Below are positions 1-5,424 of a stretch of DNA of 12,757 bases, one piece after another. This stretch comes from an uncultured Lachnospiraceae bacterium (GTDB lineage Bacteria; Bacillota; Clostridia; Lachnospirales; Lachnospiraceae), in assembly GCA_910578845.1 (NCBI GenBank), contig CAJTSL010000066.1, forward strand, positions 1-12,757, read 5' to 3'. The stretch's first letter is position 1. Every line of letters begins with the position of its first letter. Position numbers and translations under genes: made by a program. The notes beneath the pieces are model-generated. The model saw only the letters and a program-made list of their open reading frames with translations. It was not told where the DNA came from and did no database searches.

Positions 1-688
1 TCGCTGTACCGATTGCGCTTGTGCTGCTTCGCCTTTTTTCGGAGCCAAGAGAACTGCATTTCCGGTCATTTACTTTGATGCTGCCAAGCGCACAGGCGAT
101 ATCATAGTCAAAATCGCTTTCTTTGTTTTCTAACTGGAAGATGCAGGAGCCGACGCCACAGCCTACCGTGCAGTTATTGTCAATTCTTCCTTTATAGAAG
201 ATTTTGCCGGCGCCGCAGTCAAGCAGCAGGTTTCCAATCCTGGCATTTTCCAGCTTTACTTTGCCGGCGCCGATTGCGATGGTGAGCTTGCCAGCGACAT
301 GGAGCTGTTTTGCTTTCCATTTGCCGGCGCCGATATCGATTTTCATATTTTCGCAGGATAACAAAACGTCGTTCATCTTCATTTTCCCCGCGCCAATATT
401 GCAATCTATTTGGGCAAAAGAAGCATTTTCGGGCAGAAAGAGGACGATCAGGGATTCTTCATGCATATGGGGGACTGTGATGGCATACTTTCTATGCCAT
501 TCATGGGAAATATATAAAGTGTCCTCTCTCATTTCACAAGTATAGAGGCTGTCCTCTAAAAGTTCTGCCTTTACGTGGATATCATCGTCGGGTGACATTT
601 CGACATATATTTTGGCACATCCAATGTCTATTTTTAAATTCCTGACAATATTTTGGCTAAAGGTATTATTGCTTGTCAATTTTTCCAT
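1..688 (-). CDS. DUF4097-type beta-repeat protein, 3' end outside window
   Basis: The frame is open from an ATG at 688 to the left edge (229 codons), so the C-terminus is missing. The start is fixed by an AAAGGAG ribosome site about 8 bases upstream. The protein has no signal peptide or membrane helix. From about residue 90 it is built of short beta-strand units of roughly 20 residues, each with Gly-Ala-Gly-Lys: residues 99-102, 120-123, 140-143 and 159-162, followed by degenerate units (VGCGVGS, then IACALGS). This is the pattern of DUF4097 (Toastrack-like) domains, beta-solenoid modules that accompany LiaF-like and LytTR proteins in Firmicute envelope-stress loci. The upstream neighbours are exactly that pair. 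It is separated from them by 141 bp that resemble the lytTR leader, so it may have its own related promoter. The biochemical function is unknown. Confidence 0.8.
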   Translation of the reverse strand, partial: MEKLTSNNTFSQNIVRNLKIDIGCAKIYVEMSPDDDIHVKAELLEDSLYTCEMREDTLYISHEWHRKYAITVPHMHEESLIVLFLPENASFAQIDCNIGAGKMKMNDVLLSCENMKIDIGAGKWKAKQLHVAGKLTIAIGAGKVKLENARIGNLLLDCGAGKIFYKGRIDNNCTVGCGVGSCIFQLENKESDFDYDIACALGSIKVNDRKCSSLGSEKRRSSTSAIGTA

Positions 689-711
689 TCTTTTTCTCCT
701 TTTATAATGAT

Positions 712-805
712 GACTATTTAGGTGATTGCGAAAGTGGCCTGCGACGATTTGCCTATAAATGCGGCTTTCTTTGGATGAGTTTCTATTTGGAGGAGCTTCT
801 ATTTG
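712..805 (-). repeat. Diverged copy of the lytTR upstream region (copy A)
   Basis: Positions 728-789 match 2228-2290 at about 50 of 63 positions by hand alignment. Most differences are transitions, and there is one single-base gap. The similarity continues on the other side, where 713-729 resembles 2103-2120. Copy A also has a short tandem duplication: TTCTATTTG occurs at 781-789 and again at 797-805. It fills the gap between the LiaF-like gene and the DUF4097 gene, so on the minus strand it forms the upstream region or leader of the DUF4097 gene. It could be a duplicated promoter/leader or a dispersed intergenic repeat; the window alone cannot decide. Confidence 0.65.
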
Positions 806-829
806 CGCACTGTACAGCCACCCATTCAT

Positions 830-1621
830 CTAGACATAATGTAATTCTATATTCCCAAAATTGCTCTCCCCAAGGATATATAGCAGCGTATTGCTGTTCC
901 CTTTATATGTCCCGTATTCTTTTAAACAGCCAAAAGAGGTGTCTACGTCTGTACGGATCTGCCATTCTTTTGGGATATAAAGCGCTATCTGCCCGAAGCT
1001 GTTCTCAACCTCGATCCGGGCTGTTTCCTGTTGGATGATGGCGTTATCAAAATAAAGGGTCATGCTGCCAAAGTTATTTTCCAGATGGGCGTCGCAGAAA
1101 TTATCGGAATTAATATAGCGTATGACGGAGCCGAGATTATTCTCGCAGCAAACGTGGTCATCGTTGCATTGTGTACTGAAAGTTGCGCCGTACGTACTGT
1201 CCATAGCGTGCCCTTCTCTGGAGTGTCCGCCGTTGCCTGCGCTTTGCTCGTCGTTTGACTGGCTGTTGTTGCTTTGGGACTGTCCATTATGCCAGTTAAC
1301 GCTGATGCCGATACGGTTTTTTTTTCTCCGGAAGAGCATGGAGAGGCCGATGCTGCCAAGAAGAGCGGCTGTTAATACGGTCCAAGGGGTCAATTCTTCA
1401 ATGCCCAGCGGCTTGTCATAGATGATGCAGAGGAAGGCCACTGGAAAAAGGATCTCATAAAAATTCATATGCCGGATGCCGTCCACAAACACCCATACCC
1501 AGAAGACCGTCATTAGGATGGAGAATATGCCCACGTCCGGCATGATGCCAAGTTTGCTGATGACAATGATGAATGCCATCACAATGAATAAGATGCCCCA
1601 GAATGTGTTTCTTTTTCTCAT
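830..1621 (-). CDS. LiaF-like membrane protein with C-terminal ENxFG repeats
   Basis: 263 residues. The N-terminal hundred residues contain four hydrophobic segments (about 7-24, 31-48, 54-69 and 79-97) ending in a basic RRKK stop, as in the LiaI/LiaF transmembrane domain. A low-complexity linker rich in Asn, Ser and Gln (about 110-135) follows. The C-terminal domain has five units of the form E/D-N/S/T-N/S-F/L-G at 160-164, 181-185, 206-210, 227-231 and 252-256, each followed by a hydrophobic strand. This is the beta-repeat seen in LiaF/DUF2154-type domains. Its ATG overlaps the lytTR stop by 4 bp, with a GAGG ribosome site inside lytTR, so the two are translationally coupled. By analogy it is a membrane-embedded partner or sensor that controls the adjacent regulator in response to envelope state. 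That role is inferred; the signal is unknown. Confidence 0.8.
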   Translation of the reverse strand: MRKRNTFWGILFIVMAFIIVISKLGIMPDVGIFSILMTVFWVWVFVDGIRHMNFYEILFPVAFLCIIYDKPLGIEELTPWTVLTAALLGSIGLSMLFRRKKNRIGISVNWHNGQSQSNNSQSNDEQSAGNGGHSREGHAMDSTYGATFSTQCNDDHVCCENNLGSVIRYINSDNFCDAHLENNFGSMTLYFDNAIIQQETARIEVENSFGQIALYIPKEWQIRTDVDTSFGCLKEYGTYKGNSNTLLYILGESNFGNIELHYV

Positions 1622-2079
1622 TGATGTAACCTCTTTTCTTCTAATTTGCTGATTAATGGCTTGTAATAGTAGCGGGAAACATAGACCTGCTTGTGCGTGT
1701 TGTAGAAAGCGACGGCGCTCGACGAGGTCAGGTTCCGGTTAATAGAATAGATGTGGTTGGTGTTCAAAATCGTGGATTTCGATACCCGCATGAAAAAACC
1801 CGGCAGGATGTCTTCTAACTCGTAAAGCTTGTATCTGGTCTGATAGGCATCCGCTTTCGTATGGGCGCTGATGCCAGAACCGTCGGTCTCGAAGAAGAGG
1901 ATCTCATTCAACATGAGATAGTATTCCGTGTTTCCCTTGTAGAAAGTGAACTTCTCTGAAGCGTTGGCGGTGTCACAGACTGCTCTCTGGATGGCGGTTA
2001 TTTCTTCTGTTAGTTCCCGGCAGCGTATCAGTACTTCGTCTTCCGCCAAAGATGCATCCATTTCGATTTTGACCCTCAT
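1618..2079 (-). CDS. LytTR-family DNA-binding transcriptional regulator
   Basis: 153 residues from the ATG at 2079. That start is chosen because AAGGAG at 2093-2088 lies 8 bases upstream; a GTG three codons earlier overlaps the ribosome site and is rejected. A short N-terminal segment (1-42, no receiver domain) precedes a LytTR DNA-binding domain at about 43-148. The hallmark FFMRVSKSTILN segment lies near residues 95-107, and the end is a basic tail. This is a stand-alone LytTR protein rather than a full response regulator, so its signal probably comes through the coupled LiaF-like membrane protein. Family members bind direct repeats upstream of target promoters. Its own upstream region is unusually structured, with two stem-loops and a copy of a repeat also present before the DUF4097 gene, which suggests autoregulation and co-regulation of that gene (inference). 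Confidence 0.88.
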   Translation of the reverse strand: MRVKIEMDASLAEDEVLIRCRELTEEITAIQRAVCDTANASEKFTFYKGNTEYYLMLNEILFFETDGSGISAHTKADAYQTRYKLYELEDILPGFFMRVSKSTILNTNHIYSINRNLTSSSAVAFYNTHKQVYVSRYYYKPLISKLEEKRLHQ

Positions 2080-2093
2080 ACGCCTCACTCCTT

Positions 2094-2170
2094 TCGTGAT
2101 CTTGTCTATTAGGCAATTGTGAAACTCTTATTTTTTAAAACCTAGTTGTACAAAATAGACAAGATCACGA
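2094..2170 (-). promoter_or_regulatory. 17-bp perfect inverted repeat in the lytTR leader
   Basis: Bases 2094-2110 and 2154-2170 are perfect reverse complements over 17 bp, separated by 43 bases. The proximal arm ends directly at the lytTR ribosome site (AAGGAG, 2093-2088). In a transcript from upstream it would form a long stem beside the ribosome site. It lacks the U-tract of a terminator. It could be an RNA control structure, a DNA operator, or the remnant of a small inserted element. Confidence 0.6.
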
Positions 2171-2233
2171 GCAGGGTACTTTGGCACTGTATTGTAGCGC
2201 CAAAGTGCCGCTACGAGTGCCAATGTAGTGAAA
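2119..2233. repeat. 109-bp segment with GTGAAA direct repeats, absent from copy A
   Basis: GTGAAA occurs at 2119-2124 and 2228-2233. Sequences outside these two points line up with one continuous stretch of copy A (713-789), so the lytTR region carries 109 extra bases bounded by a 6-bp direct repeat. This looks like a small insertion with target duplication, or its precise loss from copy A. No coding capacity is seen. Confidence 0.5.
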
Positions 2234-2243
2234 GCGGCCCTGC
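2171..2243. promoter_or_regulatory. Nested stem-loop abutting the 17-bp inverted repeat
   Basis: Three nested arm pairs share one axis: GCAGGG 2171-2176 with CCCTGC 2238-2243, TTGGCAC 2181-2187 with GTGCCAA 2217-2223, and GTAGCG 2194-2199 with CGCTAC 2209-2214. The loop is 9 bases (2200-2208). The structure begins exactly where the preceding inverted repeat ends (2170/2171). It is either a structured leader RNA of lytTR or a cruciform-prone DNA element; the function is unknown. Confidence 0.55.
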
Positions 2244-2290
2244 GACCATTTGTCTATAGATGCGGCTCCCTCTGGAGACGCTTCTATTTG
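2228..2290 (-). repeat. Diverged copy of the DUF4097 upstream region (copy B)
   Basis: This partner of the repeat at 728-789 (about 50 of 63 positions identical) lies about 150-210 bases upstream of the lytTR start. Conserved parts include TTCTATTTG at its right end, ATGCGGC, and the CTGCGAC stretch. Its right border coincides with one arm of an imperfect inverted repeat, 2145-2159 against 2283-2296 (14 of 15 pairs). The 309-base gene-free stretch 2080-2388 therefore holds this copy, the two stem-loops, the ribosome site of lytTR and the terminator of the next operon. Confidence 0.65.
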
Positions 2291-2325
2291 TACAACAGAC
2301 GGCTTTCAGATTATGTTTTTATTCT

Positions 2326-2375
2326 AAAAAAAGAAACCGTTGATGTAAATAGCTATACACCAAGTGGTTTCTTTT
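2326..2375 (-). terminator. Rho-independent terminator of the three-gene membrane operon
   Basis: On the minus strand a 10-bp perfect stem (2375-2366 with 2338-2329) is extended inward by a second imperfect stem (TTGxTGTA with TACAxCAA) and followed by a run of seven T (complement of 2326-2332). It starts 13 bases after the stop codon at 2389. Confidence 0.8.
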
Positions 2376-2388
2376 ATCCGGTAAGTGG

Positions 2389-3108
2389 TTAATCTTTTAC
2401 CTTGAAAGCTTTGCCTATTATCGTGATCAGGATGCTGCCAATGACAAGTGTCATGAGAAGGCAGCCGCCAATCCGTATGAGCTGTACGATAAGGTAGTGG
2501 CTTTCGCTCCATTCATCATTGAAACAGTAGAAGACGCCGTCTGTGTTGACATTATATTCGCTGCAAAGATCTGCAATGTTGGTAAGAGCTTGCTGATGTA
2601 CCGATGATTTCCTTCCGATTGGCATCGTGACCTCTTTGCCTGCTTTCAGTTTCCTGGCAACGTCCGTGGGCATCTGGGCAAGGATGTAAGAGCCGTCGGG
2701 AATCTGTAGCAAGAAATATTCTGCATATTCATCCAGTACGTCGAATGCCATGTTGCTGACATCGGGACGATGCCGTTGCCCGCCCCGCCTGGTATTGGAA
2801 TATGCAGAAATCCAGGGATGTCTTGAGCCAATGCCGGTTGGGATGACATTCGATGATTCTATTGTCACAAAACTGGTCTGCCAGGTATCTTCCCAGGTTG
2901 CGGCATCGGTAATCCGGGGGATGTCGTCGCCGGCGGGCATGCCGATGTGGTCTTCGGGAAATCCGTCTTCGGTCATGGCAAGTGTGACCTGTTCTTCTTT
3001 GCCGCGCAGAATGGATTCAACGCCAATTGATTTTACAACGAAGAAGCTGATGATCAGTGAAACGATAACAGCTACAAATTCTAAAAATTTTACAAGTTTC
3101 TTTTTCAT
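2389..3108 (-). CDS. Hypothetical membrane-anchored protein with two end helices
   Basis: 239 residues from the ATG at 3108. A TTG two codons upstream (3114) sits at better spacing (6 rather than 12 bases) from AGGAA at 3125-3121 and may be the real start. The protein has an N-terminal hydrophobic segment (about 7-28) after a KKK cluster and a C-terminal one (about 208-230) ending in a short basic tail. Between them lie about 180 polar residues without cysteine pairs until the end, including acidic TEDGFPEDH and basic NTRRGGQRHRP patches. The layout suggests a bitopic protein whose central domain faces outside, with both termini in the cytoplasm. I do not recognise the family. It is the last gene before a strong terminator and follows two other membrane-protein genes on the same strand after 98 bp, so it is probably co-transcribed with them. 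Confidence 0.65.
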   Translation of the reverse strand: MKKKLVKFLEFVAVIVSLIISFFVVKSIGVESILRGKEEQVTLAMTEDGFPEDHIGMPAGDDIPRITDAATWEDTWQTSFVTIESSNVIPTGIGSRHPWISAYSNTRRGGQRHRPDVSNMAFDVLDEYAEYFLLQIPDGSYILAQMPTDVARKLKAGKEVTMPIGRKSSVHQQALTNIADLCSEYNVNTDGVFYCFNDEWSESHYLIVQLIRIGGCLLMTLVIGSILITIIGKAFKVKD

Positions 3109-3206
3109 AGTCAATCCAGTTTCCTTTTTTTCGTTATTTTATTACCGCGATGTATTCGGCTTTGCTTTTTAAAGATAAAGTTTATCGAATCTTTGCCGTC
3201 CGTGCT

Positions 3207-3656
3207 TTACATGGAAAAGCTTTGGCTGCGGATCTCCGTCCAGGAATCCAGGAGAGGACGGAAAGAGTCATAAGCAAATTTATGGTATGCTTTGGCGTAT
3301 TCTTCGCCGCGCACTTGTAAGAAATCAGTGATTTCAATTTGTCTGTTTCCACAGCAGGGACAGTCAAAGACGTCTACCCAACAAGCGCGTTGCCCGGAGG
3401 GGATTTGTTCTTTGCTCATAATGGGCCTCATATGGGTGCGGAGATAATTCTCCGCATCGTCATAGGTATCGCCAAAAGAGAGGGGCAGCAGGAACAAATA
3501 CCGATACTGGGTATTTTTGGAAGCGGCCGACTTGCATTTCAGGCAGGTAGATTCGCCTTTTTTGCCCCGGATCATTTCTTTTGCTACGCTGATGAGCGCG
3601 ATGGCGATGACAATTAATACGACGCCGACAATGATTTCTGGTATGTAATAACTCAT
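3207..3656 (-). CDS. Hypothetical membrane protein with split zinc-ribbon motif
   Basis: 149 residues. One hydrophobic segment (about 8-25) is followed by a basic RGKK stop, then a soluble part with CLKC at 38-41 and CPCC at 99-102. The four cysteines C38, C41, C99 and C102 look like a zinc ribbon whose knuckles are separated by about 57 residues, much more than in a simple ribbon. Metal binding is inferred. The ATG overlaps the upstream gene's stop by 4 bp (3653-3656) and has only a weak AGGAAG ribosome site, indicating coupled translation. No family or pathway is recognised. The coupling suggests that it works with the two-helix protein encoded upstream. Confidence 0.65.
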   Translation of the reverse strand: MSYYIPEIIVGVVLIVIAIALISVAKEMIRGKKGESTCLKCKSAASKNTQYRYLFLLPLSFGDTYDDAENYLRTHMRPIMSKEQIPSGQRACWVDVFDCPCCGNRQIEITDFLQVRGEEYAKAYHKFAYDSFRPLLDSWTEIRSQSFSM

Positions 3657-4249
3657 CTTCCTGCTCCCATCCCGGCATTCTGTTTTGCGGCGAGCAGCAG
3701 TTCTACGAAAGTATCAGCTTTGGATACGGCTTCCGCGCCAATGCCGGATTTGGTGCTTACCATTTTATTCGTGATTAAGGTAGGCATTGAAATCTTTTTC
3801 CCATCCAGATAGAAAACAAAGCGGATCCCCGTGAATGCGGAAGCGAGCGTTTCTGCCTTACCGATGCGGGAGGCGTTGAATACCTGGATTTTCAGCGGAT
3901 TATATGTAGAAATGAAAGCGATCATGCCATTCTCTACGTCAATGTATAAATTGCCGCCCCTGCTCTGGAAAGAACTGTTAAATTGATAAGGGAGCGCGCC
4001 AATGCCTTTTGCGGTCCGTTTAACAAAAAAGGAAAAATTGCCCCAGGAAATTAACAGTAGCAAAATGAATAAGGCGATGATGGCAAAGACGATTGTCATC
4101 CCTAGAAATATATCTATGCGAAAGCCAATATCTGATGTAAGGCTTCCTATCAAAGAAATAATGGCGGGTATGCCGACACCGCAGATTAGTAGCAGCAGGT
4201 AGAAAAAGCTTCCTACGCGTTGGAATTTTTCGGTTTCATGTGGTTTCAT
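3653..4249 (-). CDS. Hypothetical two-helix membrane protein
   Basis: 198 residues. The start is supported by GGGGGAG at 4263-4257, 7 bases upstream. Two strongly hydrophobic segments (about 13-36 and 46-68) precede a 130-residue soluble domain with alternating strands (for example NLYIDVENGMIAFIS near 100-115 and FVFYLDGKK near 145-153) and an Ala/Lys-rich C-terminal helix. The strand pattern after a helix pair resembles bacterial PH-like membrane proteins, but this is only a fold-level guess. It is the first gene of the leftward three-gene block and lies 69 bp after the araC stop. A modest hairpin and no obvious promoter are seen between them. Confidence 0.6.
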   Translation of the reverse strand: MKPHETEKFQRVGSFFYLLLLICGVGIPAIISLIGSLTSDIGFRIDIFLGMTIVFAIIALFILLLLISWGNFSFFVKRTAKGIGALPYQFNSSFQSRGGNLYIDVENGMIAFISTYNPLKIQVFNASRIGKAETLASAFTGIRFVFYLDGKKISMPTLITNKMVSTKSGIGAEAVSKADTFVELLLAAKQNAGMGAGR

Positions 4250-4276
4250 TAATGATCTCCCCCTTATGTTATATTT

Positions 4277-4308
4277 AGTTGTCGGTAGCGTAGCCGATAG
4301 CTACAACT
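4277..4308. other. Imperfect hairpin between araC and the membrane block
   Basis: AGTTG (4277-4281) and TAGC (4286-4289) pair with GCTACAACT (4300-4308), leaving a four-base bulge (TCGG) and a ten-base loop. It lies about 10 bases beyond the araC stop. There is no T-run on either side, so it is at best a weak terminator. Read-through from araC into the membrane genes cannot be excluded. Confidence 0.35.
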
Positions 4309-4318
4309 CAATATTTTA

Positions 4319-5170
4319 TCACGATTTGGCGGTGTTTTCAATCCTCCATTGGCGTGGGGAGAGGCCATAGACGTTTTTAAAAGCTCTAGAGAAATGGAGC
4401 TGGTTCGGGTAGCCGACAGCGTTGCCAATATCGCCGATTGTTAGCTGGGTAAGCTTTAACAGCTCGGTAGCTTTCACCATACGGTAAGTAATCAGGAAAT
4501 CCTGTGGCGATTTGCCGGTATTCTCCCGGAAAATCTTGCCGAAATAGCTTCTGTTTAAGCCGCAGCAGGAAGCGATATCTTCCACGGAAATATCGTTTTG
4601 GAAATTTTGCTCGATAAAAGAAAACGCTTCTTTGATATAAAAGTCACGCAGGCTGTTGCCCTTATTAATCTGCGCTGATGTAGCGGAGCGGACGAAACTG
4701 TCTATGAATAAATAAAGATGCCCGATCAGGTGAAAGGGCGATTCTTCTTTGTGGGTGACAATATAGAGCATTTCGGATTTCATGATTTCCGAAAGGTCTT
4801 TGTAACGTGCCTTATAGACAGGCTGGTCTATGGAGAGGCCTGCCAGTTCGACGGTCTCTTTGGCGCGCAGGCCATCAAATTCAATCCATACATATTCCCA
4901 GGGGATGGCATTGTCCGCGATGTAAGTGCAAATCTGGTGTGGAAAGAGCATGAACCCCTGGCCGCTCTTAATCTGGTATGTGTCCGTCTCCCCTTTGGAA
5001 TTGTTGGCATAGAGCGTGCCGGTGCCAGAGAGGCAGAAATGAAAGAGATAGTGGTTCCTGGCAGCAGGGCCGAAGGAATGGGATGGGTCGCACTGTTCCC
5101 ATCCAAACTGGTATAATCCTAAATCGACGAAATTTTCACTTGGGAAAACGGAAAAGATGACTTCGCTCAT
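4319..5170 (-). CDS. AraC-family regulator of the alpha-galactoside operon
   Basis: 283 residues, the usual length for MsmR/RafR-type activators. AGGAGG at 5186-5181 lies 10 bases before the ATG. The N-terminal half (about 25-150) has the cupin-like pattern of a sugar-sensing domain, including the GxGFMLFPHQ strand-turn segment. The C-terminal hundred residues carry both helix-turn-helix motifs: the first around ISVEDIASCCGLNRSYFGKIF, the second around IGDIGNAVGYPNQLHFSRAFK, followed by the family signature GLSPRQWR. It is transcribed divergently from the sugar operon, the usual arrangement for a local activator responding to the imported sugar. Repeated TAGCAT boxes in the shared intergenic region are its likely sites, and one lies within its own predicted promoter, which would permit autoregulation (inference). 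Confidence 0.9.
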   Translation of the reverse strand: MSEVIFSVFPSENFVDLGLYQFGWEQCDPSHSFGPAARNHYLFHFCLSGTGTLYANNSKGETDTYQIKSGQGFMLFPHQICTYIADNAIPWEYVWIEFDGLRAKETVELAGLSIDQPVYKARYKDLSEIMKSEMLYIVTHKEESPFHLIGHLYLFIDSFVRSATSAQINKGNSLRDFYIKEAFSFIEQNFQNDISVEDIASCCGLNRSYFGKIFRENTGKSPQDFLITYRMVKATELLKLTQLTIGDIGNAVGYPNQLHFSRAFKNVYGLSPRQWRIENTAKS

Positions 5171-5192
5171 TGTCTGGTATCCTCCTGTATGG

Positions 5193-5217
5193 GACTGTAT
5201 CCACTCGTCAAACAGTC
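5193..5217 (-). other. Short hairpin before the araC ribosome site
   Basis: GACTGT (5193-5198) and ACAGTC (5212-5217) form a 6-bp stem with a 13-base loop. In the araC leader it sits between the terminator-like hairpin and AGGAGG. It is weak alone, and is noted because the two stem-loops are in tandem. Confidence 0.3.
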
Positions 5218-5253
5218 AAAAAACATCTGCTTAAGCGAGCTTAGCAGATGTTT
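5218..5253 (-). terminator. Terminator-like hairpin in the araC leader
   Basis: Bases 5221-5236 and 5239-5253 are reverse complements except for one bulged T, giving a stem of up to 15 bp. On the minus strand it is followed by a run of six T (complement of 5218-5223, partly shared with the stem). It lies about 24 bases after the predicted araC transcription start and about 50 bases before its start codon. It could be an attenuator or the end of a short RNA of about 55 bases. In the plus direction there is no adequate T-run. Confidence 0.55.
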
Positions 5254-5283
5254 CTTGGCTGCTTGGCTCTGCCCTTTGCGTAC

Positions 5284-5313
5284 ATTATATACCAAAATGC
5301 TAGGTGATTTCAA
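5284..5313 (-). promoter_or_regulatory. Predicted araC promoter
   Basis: On the minus strand, TTGAAA (5313-5308), an 18-base spacer, and TATAAT (5289-5284) form a near-consensus sigma-70-type promoter. The predicted start is near 5277, giving a leader of roughly 107 bases. An inverted TAGCAT box (5297-5302) lies in the spacer. Confidence 0.55.
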
Positions 5314-5377
5314 ATAAATAGCATAAAAATAGCATTAAGACATAAAATATATAAAATGAGGCTATTTTCGGTAGCAT
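5297..5377. promoter_or_regulatory. Helically phased TAGCAT boxes, candidate AraC operator
   Basis: TAGCAT occurs directly at 5319-5324, 5330-5335 and 5372-5377, and inverted (ATGCTA) at 5297-5302. Centre-to-centre distances are 22, 11 and 42 bases, all close to whole helical turns, so the boxes lie on one DNA face. AraC-family proteins use two HTH motifs to bind such spaced direct repeats. A sequence identical to the third box plus three bases, TAGCATAAT, recurs at 8438-8446 before the alpha-galactosidase gene. Confidence 0.45.
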
Positions 5378-5380
5378 AAT
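5375..5380 (+). promoter_or_regulatory. Possible -10 element of the sugar operon
   Basis: CATAAT lies about 45 bases before the binding-protein start. No good -35 is seen 16-18 bases upstream, as expected for an activator-dependent promoter. TAGAAT at 5388-5393 is an alternative -10. Confidence 0.3.
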
Positions 5381-5424
5381 GGTATGTTAGAATGGGTTCA
5401 CTAAGAAAGGGAAGGAGAAAAGAT

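Noticed and set aside
206..332. Recurrent GCCGGCGCC (206, 263 and 323) as possible protein-binding repeats
   Set aside because: The copies lie in frame about 60 bases apart and encode the Gly-Ala-Gly of successive beta-repeat units, so coding explains them.
204..545. Open frame on the plus strand opposite the DUF4097 gene
   Set aside because: It has no ribosome site. Its recurring FPAPI/LPAPI segments are simply the antisense reading of the GAGK repeats, whose minus-strand frame has a proper start and family pattern.
673..1038. Plus-strand open frame across the intergenic region and the end of the LiaF-like gene
   Set aside because: It spans the repeated leader and is antisense to a well-supported gene. 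There is no ribosome site, and the composition is unlike a protein family.
2094..2296. Insertion sequence or CRISPR array
   Set aside because: The region is palindromic, but no transposase frame fits in about 200 bases and there are no regularly spaced identical repeats.
3169..3193. Small AT-rich palindrome (GATAAAGTTTATC) between two membrane genes
   Set aside because: The stem is too short and AT-rich for a terminator, and no promoter elements are placed around it. It may be chance.
5221..5253. Plus-strand terminator ahead of the sugar operon
   Set aside because: On the plus strand the hairpin is followed by TTTCTTGG, not a T-run. It also lies upstream of the operon promoter, so it only makes sense on the minus strand.
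5392..5424. Upstream ATG as start of the binding protein
   Set aside because: It would add 11 mostly basic residues before the signal peptide, and AAGGAG at 5412-5417 is placed correctly for the ATG at 5425.
5171..5424. CcpA catabolite-repression (cre) site
   Set aside because: I looked for the TGWAANCGNTNWCA pattern expected in such operons and found no acceptable match in the divergent region.
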